Shown here one piece after another: positions 44,631-52,205 of a stretch of 64,000 bases of DNA (its first letter is position 1; each line of letters opens with the position of its first letter). A program made the translations under genes and the position numbers. Location of the stretch: NCBI GenBank assembly GCA_021797515.1, contig JAJZZP010000068.1, positions 1-64,000 of the forward strand. The letters run 5' to 3'. This stretch comes from Bacillota bacterium. Lineage in GTDB: Bacteria; Bacillota; Sulfobacillia; Sulfobacillales; Sulfobacillaceae. Under the pieces are notes generated by a model. It searched no databases, was not told the origin of the DNA, and worked only from the letters and a program-made list of their open reading frames with translations.

Positions 44631-45395
44631 ATGCCTGCCGTGGATATTAATTGCGACTTGGGCGAAGGATTCGGTGTGTATGATCTGGGTGATGACACGC
44701 AGATGATGTTGTCTATTTCCTCCGCTAATGTGGCGTGCGGGTATCACGCGGGCGATCCCAAAATTATGCAGCGAACGGTGCGTCTAGCAAAAACACATGG
44801 TGTGGCGGTCGGGGCTCACCCGGGATTTCCAGATTTGGCCGGTTTCGGACGTCGCAACATGATGCTCGAACCTGACGACATTTATACGGACGTCCTCTAT
44901 CAGTTGGGTGCATTAGCAGCATTTTGTCAGGCTGCCGGTGTCAAATTGCAACACGTGAAGCCTCACGGACAGCTGAACAATATGGCGTTTGCCGATCACG
45001 ATTTAGCAGGGGCCATCGTTCAGGCCATTTACGATTTTAATCCTCGGTTGTATGTGATTTCCTATGGAGGAGCCTTAACCCACGAGGCAGCAAGGCTAGG
45101 CCTTTGTGTTGCTCATGAAATTTATGCGGACCGCAGCTATCACCCGGATGGTACTCTGGTATCCCGTGGGACACCGGGATCGGTGATTCACGATCCGGAT
45201 ATCGTGGTGGACAGGGTAGCAACGATGGTTAAACGAGGTGCTATTGTGGCGCAAAATGGGGTGTGGGTGCCAAGTCCCATAGACACTATCTGTGTACATG
45301 GTGATACGCCGGGCGCCCCTCTACTGGCTCGGAGAATCCGGGATCGGTTAACGGAGGTGGGGATTGTGGTCGCTGCATTTGGTCAGTCGCACTGA
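44631..45395 (+). CDS. pxpA: 5-oxoprolinase subunit A (LamB/YcsF family)
   Basis: Part of the ATP-dependent 5-oxoprolinase PxpABC, 254 residues. It opens with VDINCDLGEGFGVYDLGDD and has ANVACGYHAGDPKIM, VGAHPGFPDLAGFGRR and KLQHVKPHGQLNN, all family signatures. It follows spoIIM by 26 bases. The partner genes pxpB and pxpC face it from the opposite strand, an unusual arrangement. Confidence 0.95.
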   Translation: MPAVDINCDLGEGFGVYDLGDDTQMMLSISSANVACGYHAGDPKIMQRTVRLAKTHGVAVGAHPGFPDLAGFGRRNMMLEPDDIYTDVLYQLGALAAFCQAAGVKLQHVKPHGQLNNMAFADHDLAGAIVQAIYDFNPRLYVISYGGALTHEAARLGLCVAHEIYADRSYHPDGTLVSRGTPGSVIHDPDIVVDRVATMVKRGAIVAQNGVWVPSPIDTICVHGDTPGAPLLARRIRDRLTEVGIVVAAFGQSH

Positions 45396-45421
45396 ATTCA
45401 GTCGTGCGAAGGACCGCTACG

Positions 45422-45646
45422 ATGTCGACACTTAAATATAAACAGATTTTAGACCTGGTATCTCCCCCGGTGCTGTAGCAGACCATGCTGGCAACTCTTC
45501 ATTTGTTGGAGCGACTTGAGCATTTCGAGGTTCTGACTGCTTTGCTTCTGTGTGGTCAGATTCCTTCCGGGTTACAACGTGCATTTTTCATCGGTTTCTT
45601 GCAGGACCAACCTCAAGGATCGATAAACCCCTGTGGGGTGCTGTAG
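45422..45646 (+). pseudogene. small reading frame interrupted by an amber codon
   Basis: ATG 45422 with GAAGGA about 9 bases upstream opens a frame of 74 codons with a single internal TAG at 45476. After the TAG the frame continues with helix-like sequence (MLATLHLLERLEHFEVL). It overlaps the 3' end of pxpC by 34 bases. It may be a decayed small gene or coincidence. A shorter ATG start at 45485 has no ribosome site. Confidence 0.25.
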
Positions 45647-46581
45647 GTAATGGCCGTTGCTAATGTTTGGTAGGCAAGCCGTGTGATTTGGCGAGCTTCG
45701 GCTAAAGAAATCGCTACAAACGAAACAGAATCCCCTGGAGCTAATTGAGCTGCGCGCCAGAGGTCGGGAATGATGACATGTCCGATGGGGGGGTATCCCC
45801 CTATTGTACCGCGATGTGCCAATAGCACGATTGGTTTACCTTCAGGCGGTACTTGGATCGTGCCCGGCAATACCGGTTGAGACAGAAATTCGTCACCATG
45901 GCGGACATTCAGTGGCGGACCCTGCAATCTTATGGCCATGCCATCGGAATGCGGATCAATCCGGTAGGTTGTGCCGATTAGTTGGTCTTGCTGACTGGGT
46001 AGGAAATCATTGACCAAATGATGCCACGTAAAACGCAGCCGAAGGGGGCCCGAATAATTTGGTGACTCACTAAGATTGCAATGCCTCCAGCGATGATGGG
46101 GAAGTTTCGGTGGTGGGCTTGCCAATATCGGCAATCGATCCGCTGGCTTGAGGGCGCGCCCCAAAAATCCGCCAAAATGATTTCGGAAGTCAGTGCCGCG
46201 GCCTCCTAGCACACGTTGGACATCAAATCCTCCATGTACCGCAAAGTAAGCGCGGGATGCTTTTGGTCGGGAAATCACCAGGGGTTGGTTAGCCGGCGCC
46301 CAAAACCCGGTGCAATCAGGAATGAGGCCCTGAGGCGAGCGTACATTGGCACCGGTTACCGCAACTAATATTTCGTTGGTAGGCACTAGAGACACCGGCC
46401 CTGAGACAATCTCCAACACCGCGTCATTAGCCGTTTGTGATTCGGTCAAACGCAGCGCCAGCGAGTAAAGCCTAAAGTCCAACGCCCCCCCGCGGGACGC
46501 ACCATACTGCTCGGCGGTCACGCGGCCGACATCTTGGAACATCGTCAACATCCCAGGGTTTATTACCACAATATCGCTCAT
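45613..46581 (-). CDS. pxpC: 5-oxoprolinase subunit C (KipA family)
   Basis: Carboxyltransferase-like subunit, 322 residues. It opens with VINPGMLTMFQDVGRVTAEQ, then YGASRGGALDFRLYSLALRL, and FAVHGGFDVQRVLGGRGTD follows. The C-terminal half has VLLAHRGTIGGYPPIGHVI. Its start overlaps the pxpB stop codon. With PxpA and PxpB it hydrolyses 5-oxoproline to glutamate with ATP. Confidence 0.94.
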   Translation of the reverse strand: MSDIVVINPGMLTMFQDVGRVTAEQYGASRGGALDFRLYSLALRLTESQTANDAVLEIVSGPVSLVPTNEILVAVTGANVRSPQGLIPDCTGFWAPANQPLVISRPKASRAYFAVHGGFDVQRVLGGRGTDFRNHFGGFLGRALKPADRLPILASPPPKLPHHRWRHCNLSESPNYSGPLRLRFTWHHLVNDFLPSQQDQLIGTTYRIDPHSDGMAIRLQGPPLNVRHGDEFLSQPVLPGTIQVPPEGKPIVLLAHRGTIGGYPPIGHVIIPDLWRAAQLAPGDSVSFVAISLAEARQITRLAYQTLATAITYSTPQGFIDP

Positions 46582-47231
46582 GAATTTAAATCCTGCGGTC
46601 TTTGGATTGGCACAAATTCGATGGTGTCGCCGGGGGCGTATGAGACCGGCGGATCCTGCATGGGATCAGTCAACCGAATGGGGGTTCGACCAATTATATG
46701 CCATCCTCCTGGACTGTCTGACGGATAGATGCCGGTCTGATGTCCGCCAATGGCCACCGATCCCTTTGGCACCCGAATTCGAGGGCTAGCACGCCGAGGG
46801 GTATGAAGAACCGCGGGAAGGTCTCCCAAATAGGCGAATCCCAGGGAAAATCCGAGACAATAGATGGGGTAGGGCCGATGGCTATGCAGGGCGATTACCT
46901 CTCTGGGGGTAATGTGATGATAGCTCGCCACATGGTTGAGGTCAGGGCCGTCAGACCCGCCATAGAACACCGGGACCTGCCAATGGCGAGTAGATCTACT
47001 CTTCTTGCCGTCGGATTGCCAATCGCGTAGGTTTTTCATAATCAATTCCGGGTCGGCGGACACTGGATCCCATTCCACCAGTATCGTGGTGTAGCCTACC
47101 AACGCATTAATAACGCCGGGAATTTGCCACGCATAAGATTGCAGTTGCAACAGCAGATGAGTGAGTTCTACGTGCGCGGGTTGATTGAATGCTATCATCG
47201 CGGCGTGGTCGCCGTAGGAGTATAGTTCCAC
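46578..47231 (-). CDS. pxpB: 5-oxoprolinase subunit B (KipI family)
   Basis: 217 residues. Family segments are IPGVINALVGYTTILVEWDP, FYGGSDGPDLNHVASYH and CLGFSLGFAYLGDLP, with the late RVPKGSVAIGGHQTGIYP. It precedes pxpC with a 4-base overlap. In Bacillus, KipI also inhibits the sporulation kinase KinA; whether that holds here is unknown. Confidence 0.93.
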   Translation of the reverse strand: MELYSYGDHAAMIAFNQPAHVELTHLLLQLQSYAWQIPGVINALVGYTTILVEWDPVSADPELIMKNLRDWQSDGKKSRSTRHWQVPVFYGGSDGPDLNHVASYHHITPREVIALHSHRPYPIYCLGFSLGFAYLGDLPAVLHTPRRASPRIRVPKGSVAIGGHQTGIYPSDSPGGWHIIGRTPIRLTDPMQDPPVSYAPGDTIEFVPIQRPQDLNS

Positions 47232-47363
47232 TGCTCTCCCCTTCTGATGTCCCCATTTGAAAATGGTGGCCTAAAAACCAATTGTATCGTATGGGGCGAA
47301 ATTTGCCACGATCTAGAAACGAATATGTGATACTATGAAACTCGAAAAGTGGGTGACTCTGAA

Positions 47364-47633
47364 ATGAAATTTGTGGCGTGGCTAACAATCGTCGACCATG
47401 ATAAAAATTTGCAACGCCGCCCTGAACATCTTACCTATATTGGAGAACAGTACCGAGCAGGGAAGATTTCTATGGCGGGACCGTTTGCAGACAAAAGCGG
47501 CGGGCTCGTCGTTTATGAGGCCGAATCGATGGAGGAGGCCCGCGATTTGGCTAATAACGACCCGATCGTGAGCTCTGGAGCACGCACCGTTGTGGTGAAA
47601 TCGTGGCCTATTCTTGATTTATCGCAGTTATAA
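47364..47633 (+). CDS. YCII-family small protein
   Basis: About 89 residues with the YciI fold: MKFVAWLTIVDHDKNLQRRP, then HLTYIGEQYRAGKISMAGPF and VYEAESMEEARDLANNDPIV, with the conserved His and Asp. No clear ribosome site. The family is widespread and its reaction is mostly unknown. It is divergent from pxpB, so the 130-base gap between them may carry promoters for both. Confidence 0.85.
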   Translation: MKFVAWLTIVDHDKNLQRRPEHLTYIGEQYRAGKISMAGPFADKSGGLVVYEAESMEEARDLANNDPIVSSGARTVVVKSWPILDLSQL

Positions 47634-47701
47634 GGGTGCAGTGACAGGGCTTTGTTTTGGCGACAGTGCTCTTTGGTTCTTGCACATCCTGCAGACTCGC
47701 G

Positions 47702-47800
47702 TTGCGACGGAAAAGTCGCGCCTGTCAGCCGCGAAGCGACACTCGCTGCCGGCTTCGGCGCAGGAAGAAGTCGGTGCACACCCTTGCGCAGCACCGACTT
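47702..47800 (+). promoter_or_regulatory. structured leader with successive hairpins before the aminopeptidase gene
   Basis: Three stems follow one another: GCGAC/GTCGC (47704-47719), CGAAGC/GCTTCG (47732-47757) and AAGTCGGTGC/GCACCGACTT (47768-47800). The last is a perfect 10-bp stem with a 13-base loop and is followed by TATCTTAGG rather than a pure T-run. CCTG and CAGG could close the middle hairpin. It matches no riboswitch or T-box that I can recognise. It might be a terminator of the preceding gene or a leader element of the aminopeptidase mRNA. Confidence 0.45.
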
Positions 47801-47822
47801 TATCTTAGGAAGGATGGTGCGA

Positions 47823-49187
47823 GTGTATTTCAATCAATGGACAGTTGTGGGCGAAACGACAACCAATGCCGACGTTACTTTGGTACCGGCGGATTCAATT
47901 GCAGGGCTAGCGATAAAAGAACCTGTAATTATCATGCATCCTGGTGAACCGCCAAAAGTGGCGGTGCCACCACGACCAACGATGAGAAAAACTCAGAAAG
48001 CGTATTGCGATGCCGCTAAACTAGCTAGTAGCTTGGATCCCAAGGAGGTCTTGGTGATGGCGGCGGATCTACCACCTGAGCTATTGGCGGCAGCCTTGTG
48101 GGGTGTTAACCAAGGACTCTACCAATATCGGGAATATAGCCTGAAGACCGTGGGACCGCAAGTGGCGATAAAGACTTTGCAACCTTTGGCACCCCATTTG
48201 CGTCAACTAGCGGCTATTGCAGTTGGGCAATCTCAGGCACGGGATTGGGTCAATCTGCCTGCCAATTTAAAACCCCCACAGAAGTTAGCTGCCCTGATGC
48301 AAGAACTGAGTTCACCGCGGATCGAATGGGAGGCATATGACCAAGATAGATTGCACGATATGGGAGCCGGAGGAATTTTGGGTGTGGGCCAAGGCAGCCG
48401 ACGCCCTCCCGTTATGTTGGTCGGCCGTTATCAAGGCGCTCCTGGAGATCCTTGGCTAGCTTTGGTCGGTAAAGGCATCATCTTTGACAGTGGAGGAATA
48501 TCGTTAAAACCGGGCGAAGGCATGGGTCGAATGAAAGGCGACATGGCGGGTGCCGCGGCAGTGGCCGCGGCGATCCGCGTGGTGGCTGAGCTGGGACTGC
48601 AAGTTAATGTTTTAGCAGTTTTGCCACTAGCGGAAAATCTTCCTGGGGGCGGTGCTTATCGTCCAGGAGACGTGCTGACGATGTTGGACGGCACTACAGT
48701 GGAAGTCATTTCCACCGATGCCGAAGGACGTCTAGTCTTGGGTGATGGCATTGCTTGGGCTGTTAATCAAGGGGTGGCTGCGGTGGTTGATATTGCAACC
48801 TTAACGGGTGCCAATGTGGTCGCCTTAGGAGGCATTCGCAGCGCATTGATCGGCAATGACCCGGAATTGTGTGAGTTGGTGACAGCGTCGGCACAAGCTA
48901 TGGCCGAACCCACCTGGGAATTGCCCCATGATGACGATTATGCTGAATTTAACAAAACCACGGCAGCAGACATTAAAAATAGTGGGGGGCGACCCGCTGG
49001 TACCATCACGGCGGGGCTTTTTGTAGGTCACTTTGCGGGATCGGTGCCGTGGGCGCATCTAGATATCGCGGGAATGGCCTTCGATGCCTCAAATGGGGTC
49101 GGGGTGGGGGCGACCGGGTTCGGGGTGGCGACTTTAGTAGACTTGAGTCGAAGGTTCGGACAACGATCCCGCCGCGATGCTACCTAA
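47823..49187 (+). CDS. leucyl aminopeptidase (M17 family)
   Basis: Two-metal aminopeptidase, about 454 residues. The catalytic half has LVGKGIIFDSGGISLKPGEG, MKGDMAGAAAVAAAIR, NLPGGGAYRPGDVLT and the signature STDAEGRLVLGD (NTDAEGRL type). All metal ligands appear present. The start is uncertain: GTG 47823 is 8 bases behind AAGGA, and ATG 47814 and GTG 47817 are too close to that site. Its 3' end overlaps the convergent transporter gene by 54 bases. Confidence 0.9.
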   Translation: MYFNQWTVVGETTTNADVTLVPADSIAGLAIKEPVIIMHPGEPPKVAVPPRPTMRKTQKAYCDAAKLASSLDPKEVLVMAADLPPELLAAALWGVNQGLYQYREYSLKTVGPQVAIKTLQPLAPHLRQLAAIAVGQSQARDWVNLPANLKPPQKLAALMQELSSPRIEWEAYDQDRLHDMGAGGILGVGQGSRRPPVMLVGRYQGAPGDPWLALVGKGIIFDSGGISLKPGEGMGRMKGDMAGAAAVAAAIRVVAELGLQVNVLAVLPLAENLPGGGAYRPGDVLTMLDGTTVEVISTDAEGRLVLGDGIAWAVNQGVAAVVDIATLTGANVVALGGIRSALIGNDPELCELVTASAQAMAEPTWELPHDDDYAEFNKTTAADIKNSGGRPAGTITAGLFVGHFAGSVPWAHLDIAGMAFDASNGVGVGATGFGVATLVDLSRRFGQRSRRDAT

Positions 49188-49988
49188 CATTAGCAAGACG
49201 CCGACCCACTGATGCCAGGTAATTGGCTCGGAGACTAAAAGACGTGACAAGGCAACTGCGACCGGGAGCTCGGCGGAAGCCAAAATAGCGGTGAGATTGC
49301 CGCCGAGCGATGGTGCATGACGGTATACTATCCATATCGGCATTAACTGACTGAAGATGCCAATCACTGAACCCCAAATCCACGCTGAGTGGGGCATTAC
49401 AGACAATCGCCAGGGCTGATAAGCCAGTACTACGATAAATCCCGATAGCAAGGTGGTAGCCAAAGCCCTGGGCCAGGGCGAGCCTTCACTTTGGAAACGG
49501 CTAGACCATACTAGGGTCAGCGAGTACCCCAGGCCTGCTGCTAAACCGTAGAGGATGCCGTACCAGTGGTATGGGCCATGTGTTACGGGAATCGCTAAAA
49601 ACGTTCCTGCTAAGATGCCGACGACAGCAATAAGGTGGAGCCGTGTCGGTCTCTTGTGGTATAGCGCCCACTCTAACCCAGGAACCATCCAGGCGAATTG
49701 AAATAACAAGACGATGGCGAAACCGGGCGGCACCAGGGCGATACTTCGGTAATATGTCAAACTGGTCAGCGCTGCAGCTACCGCGATTGCCACGATCAAT
49801 CCGGGTTGGGTTAGCAGCTTAGGGCCCCTACGAGGCAGTACTGTAAGGGTTAACAATAAGAAGGCGGCCACGGGAAGAGGGTACTGCATGACGGTGATCC
49901 ATTCCACGGGGATGTGGGATTGAACGGCTAACTTTACCAGGGGCGTCACTGCACCGTATGACATGGCTGCAAGAAAAATCATAGACAT
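49134..49988 (-). CDS. EamA/DMT-family transporter
   Basis: Ten-segment membrane protein with two EamA repeats, about 284 residues, for export of an unidentified metabolite. It opens MSMIFLAAMSYGAVTPLVKL, has the second repeat at GILYGLAAGLGYSLTLVWSS and ends after QWVGVLLMLGSIAAGSL. ATG 49988 gives the family N-terminus; TTG 50024 would overlap the upstream gene. It converges with the aminopeptidase gene. Confidence 0.85.
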   Translation of the reverse strand: MSMIFLAAMSYGAVTPLVKLAVQSHIPVEWITVMQYPLPVAAFLLLTLTVLPRRGPKLLTQPGLIVAIAVAAALTSLTYYRSIALVPPGFAIVLLFQFAWMVPGLEWALYHKRPTRLHLIAVVGILAGTFLAIPVTHGPYHWYGILYGLAAGLGYSLTLVWSSRFQSEGSPWPRALATTLLSGFIVVLAYQPWRLSVMPHSAWIWGSVIGIFSQLMPIWIVYRHAPSLGGNLTAILASAELPVAVALSRLLVSEPITWHQWVGVLLMLGSIAAGSLSEPSTQVY

Positions 49989-50011
49989 CGGAAATACCCG
50001 GGATTTCAACG

Positions 50012-50362
50012 TCAGAATCCCCAAAGTCGTGGAGTAACTCCCCGCCCGAACATCAGAACCGAGAACATGCTGAGATCAAAGCAGATCCCCACGTCGTAGA
50101 AACGTCCGTAATCCTGCGATAGCACTTCGTGCAGGCCGTGTTCGGACGACAATTCGCGTTTCAAATCGGTCAGCAATGCTAAAATCCCGTAGAGGAAGTG
50201 TAGGGGAGTTTTGGGCCAAAAGAAATATAAGGTGGTCCCGAATGCAGCCAATATCGAGGCCAGAATGTGCATGAGAACTTGCCACCGCCAAAACCGGATA
50301 GACAGGGCAAAAACAGCAAATGCCAATGATACATGAAAGACTATGAGCACATGATAGACCAT
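50012..50362 (-). CDS. hypothetical membrane protein (116 aa)
   Basis: Not recognised. Three or four hydrophobic segments are visible (VLIVFHVSLAFAVFALSIRF, ILASILAAFGTTLYFFW), with a hydrophilic helix between the last two (TDLKRELSSEHGLHEVL). It lies upstream of the transporter gene on the same strand and may be cotranscribed with it. GAGGCGG precedes ATG. Confidence 0.65.
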   Translation of the reverse strand: MVYHVLIVFHVSLAFAVFALSIRFWRWQVLMHILASILAAFGTTLYFFWPKTPLHFLYGILALLTDLKRELSSEHGLHEVLSQDYGRFYDVGICFDLSMFSVLMFGRGVTPRLWGF

Positions 50363-50458
50363 GAAACGGTTCCGCCTCGCCTTCGCTGTCTCTATGGACG
50401 CATGGTTACGCCATCTCCAACAGTCTAAACGAGGGCCGCCAGTGTCGCAATGTGCGTC

Positions 50459-50713
50459 TTAACCGTGATACCGTGGATGCCAAGCCACAACGTTCTGTGA
50501 AGTCACGCGTGACCCGTAATCCGATGGTGAATGATAGCGCCATAAGGTTAGCAACAAGGAGCCATACCAGTACAGTATAGTGATGCCTAATGATAAAGCG
50601 ATTAAGGTGACGACCGAGTGCGTGATGTACGGATCGAAAACATAAAGCAGAAGTGTGATGCTAAGGCCTACGGGAATCCGAAAAAGGAATTCCTCAAACA
50701 ATTGACGCAACAT
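50459..50713 (-). CDS. small hypothetical membrane protein (84 aa)
   Basis: Two hydrophobic segments (VGLSITLLLYVFD and VVTLIALSLGITILYWYG). ATG 50713 has AGGAGG 9 bases upstream on the minus strand, better than the start at 50758. The tail after the second segment is polar and His/Tyr-rich. No family recognised. Confidence 0.6.
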   Translation of the reverse strand: MLRQLFEEFLFRIPVGLSITLLLYVFDPYITHSVVTLIALSLGITILYWYGSLLLTLWRYHSPSDYGSRVTSQNVVAWHPRYHG

Positions 50714-50845
50714 AACACTATCGCCTCCTAATTCAGATGATAAAGTGTATAGTGACAATGCCGTAGGATCCTGTGGTCCTAGGCGGTGGGGCCATTGGAT
50801 CCTTTTTTGCGGCTACATCAATGTTGATCAAAGGGAGAGAGAACG

Positions 50846-51532
50846 ATGTGGATCATTGCTCACCGTGGGGGTAGCGAGTTATTTCCAGAAAATAGCTTGA
50901 ACGCTTTCCGCTCTGTGGAGCGCTTGGGGGTCGATTTGGTCGAATGTGATGTTCATGTCAGTAAAGACGGACATCTCATGGTGATTCATGACCGATCGTT
51001 GCTGCGTACTACAGGTGTGGACCGCAATGTCGAGGAACTTACCCGTGATGAGTTATCACAACTAGACGTGGGTGACGGCCAAGGAGTTCCGGCCTTATCC
51101 GATGTGATGGAGGCTATTCAGTTGCCGGTTACTGTGGAACTAAAGTCACGCGATACGTTACAAGCCTTATTGACGTTTCTGACAGAACATCGGAAATGGG
51201 TACCGCGCCTAGTGCCGATTTCGTTTTATCATCCCTTGCTGCGGACCCTTGTGGATTATTATCCGAATATGGAAGCTGGCGCCCTCTTGGCCGGATTTCC
51301 AGTAGAACCGGGAAGGGTCACCAAAGCGGCCGGATGTCGCTTCCTTAGCTTGCATTATGACGGCGTCACCCAGGAATATGTAGAGCTTTGCCATCGACAA
51401 GGCATCAAACTGACAGTGTGGACACCGAACGAGGAGATCGAAATTCGTGCTATGATTGGCGCAGGCGTCGACGGTATCGCGTCCGACAGACCAGACCGAG
51501 TGCTGGCACTAAGACCGTGGTTCGATGGATGA
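50846..51532 (+). CDS. glycerophosphodiester phosphodiesterase
   Basis: Hydrolyses glycerophosphodiesters to glycerol-3-phosphate and an alcohol, 228 residues. It starts with IIAHRGGSELFPENSLNAF (the HRG...PEN motif). VECDVHVSKDGHLMVIHD carries the metal-binding Glu/Asp and second His. VTVELKSR and GVDGIASDRPDRVL follow. AGGGAGAG precedes ATG. Cytoplasmic, UgpQ-like, because no signal peptide is visible. Confidence 0.94.
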   Translation: MWIIAHRGGSELFPENSLNAFRSVERLGVDLVECDVHVSKDGHLMVIHDRSLLRTTGVDRNVEELTRDELSQLDVGDGQGVPALSDVMEAIQLPVTVELKSRDTLQALLTFLTEHRKWVPRLVPISFYHPLLRTLVDYYPNMEAGALLAGFPVEPGRVTKAAGCRFLSLHYDGVTQEYVELCHRQGIKLTVWTPNEEIEIRAMIGAGVDGIASDRPDRVLALRPWFDG

Positions 51533-51644
51533 GTGTTGGATTGGATTGGTAATTTTGATGGATTAGGAAATTAACTGTTAAAATAAGGTGAAATATAGGA
51601 TATGCTGCAATAGGGGCAATTTTTCCGTGGAAAGGAGATTTTGC

Positions 51645-52088
51645 TTGAGCACACTTCCCTGGTTTGAAGCGGTGGATATCGAGGGAGAGGTGGTGAATTC
51701 CGATACCATCACTCGCGGTGGGCCATTGCTGATTGTTATGCTGCGAGGCCTATTTTGACCGTATTGTCGCAAGGAGCTCGGAGAGCTTCAACGAGGGTTG
51801 CCAATCTTGGAGGCAGCAGGTATTCGTGTATTGGTGGTTGGTCCCGATAGCAAAGAAGCATTGACGGGATATCGGGATCAACATCCATTAACGGTGTCGA
51901 TAATCTCGGATCACGATGGAAAATTGCTGGCAAAACTAGGCCAACAGGTATACTGGTGGAAATTGGGCAGATTGCCGGCGACCTTAGCAGTCCAAGAGGG
52001 CGGGGAGATTGTTTGGCAGCATTTGGGTCGGTCAGTACGCGACATTCCTGATTTCCGGCAAGCACCGGACTGGTTCGTATCGCCATAA
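51645..52088 (+). CDS. peroxiredoxin/thioredoxin-like protein with a selenocysteine (UxxC)
   Basis: 147 residues if the in-frame TGA at 51756-51758 is read as selenocysteine (residue 38). The active site then reads LRGLF-Sec-PYCRKELGELQ, matching the CPxC site of AhpC/TSA-like proteins with the first Cys replaced; the resolving Cys is residue 41. Both sides of the TGA are coding-like: GGPLLIVML before it, RVLVVGPDSKEALTGYR and IISDHDGKLLAKLG after it. TTG 51645 lies 7 bases behind AAAGGAG. A SECIS-like hairpin follows the TGA. It stands alone and precedes the malic enzyme. Confidence 0.85.
51773..51789 (+). promoter_or_regulatory. SECIS-like hairpin after the TGA of the peroxiredoxin-like gene
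   Basis: GGAGCTC (51773-51779) pairs with GAGCTTC (51783-51789) over 7 positions with one G-T, closing a 3-base loop GGA. The loop begins 21 bases after the TGA and has two apical G residues, as in the formate dehydrogenase element. The loop is small, so the exact fold may differ. Confidence 0.55.
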
Positions 52089-52205
52089 TAGGTACTAGAA
52101 AAGCGTGAACGTTTCACCGGATGCTAAAATGAGTGCTACTGTAATATCACTTGGTCTCGATTGATTAGATTGCTAGGGCTTTTATAAGGATAGGGAGGCC
52201 GTAAC

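Noticed and set aside
45476-45478. TAG as a pyrrolysine codon
   Set aside because: No pyrrolysine genes or methylamine genes are seen, and the frame has no known homologue. A dead gene or chance is simpler.
47702-47800. T-box, cobalamin riboswitch or tRNA-Sec gene
   Set aside because: None of the conserved cores (T-box bulge, B12 box, T-loop TTCGA) is present in the hairpins.
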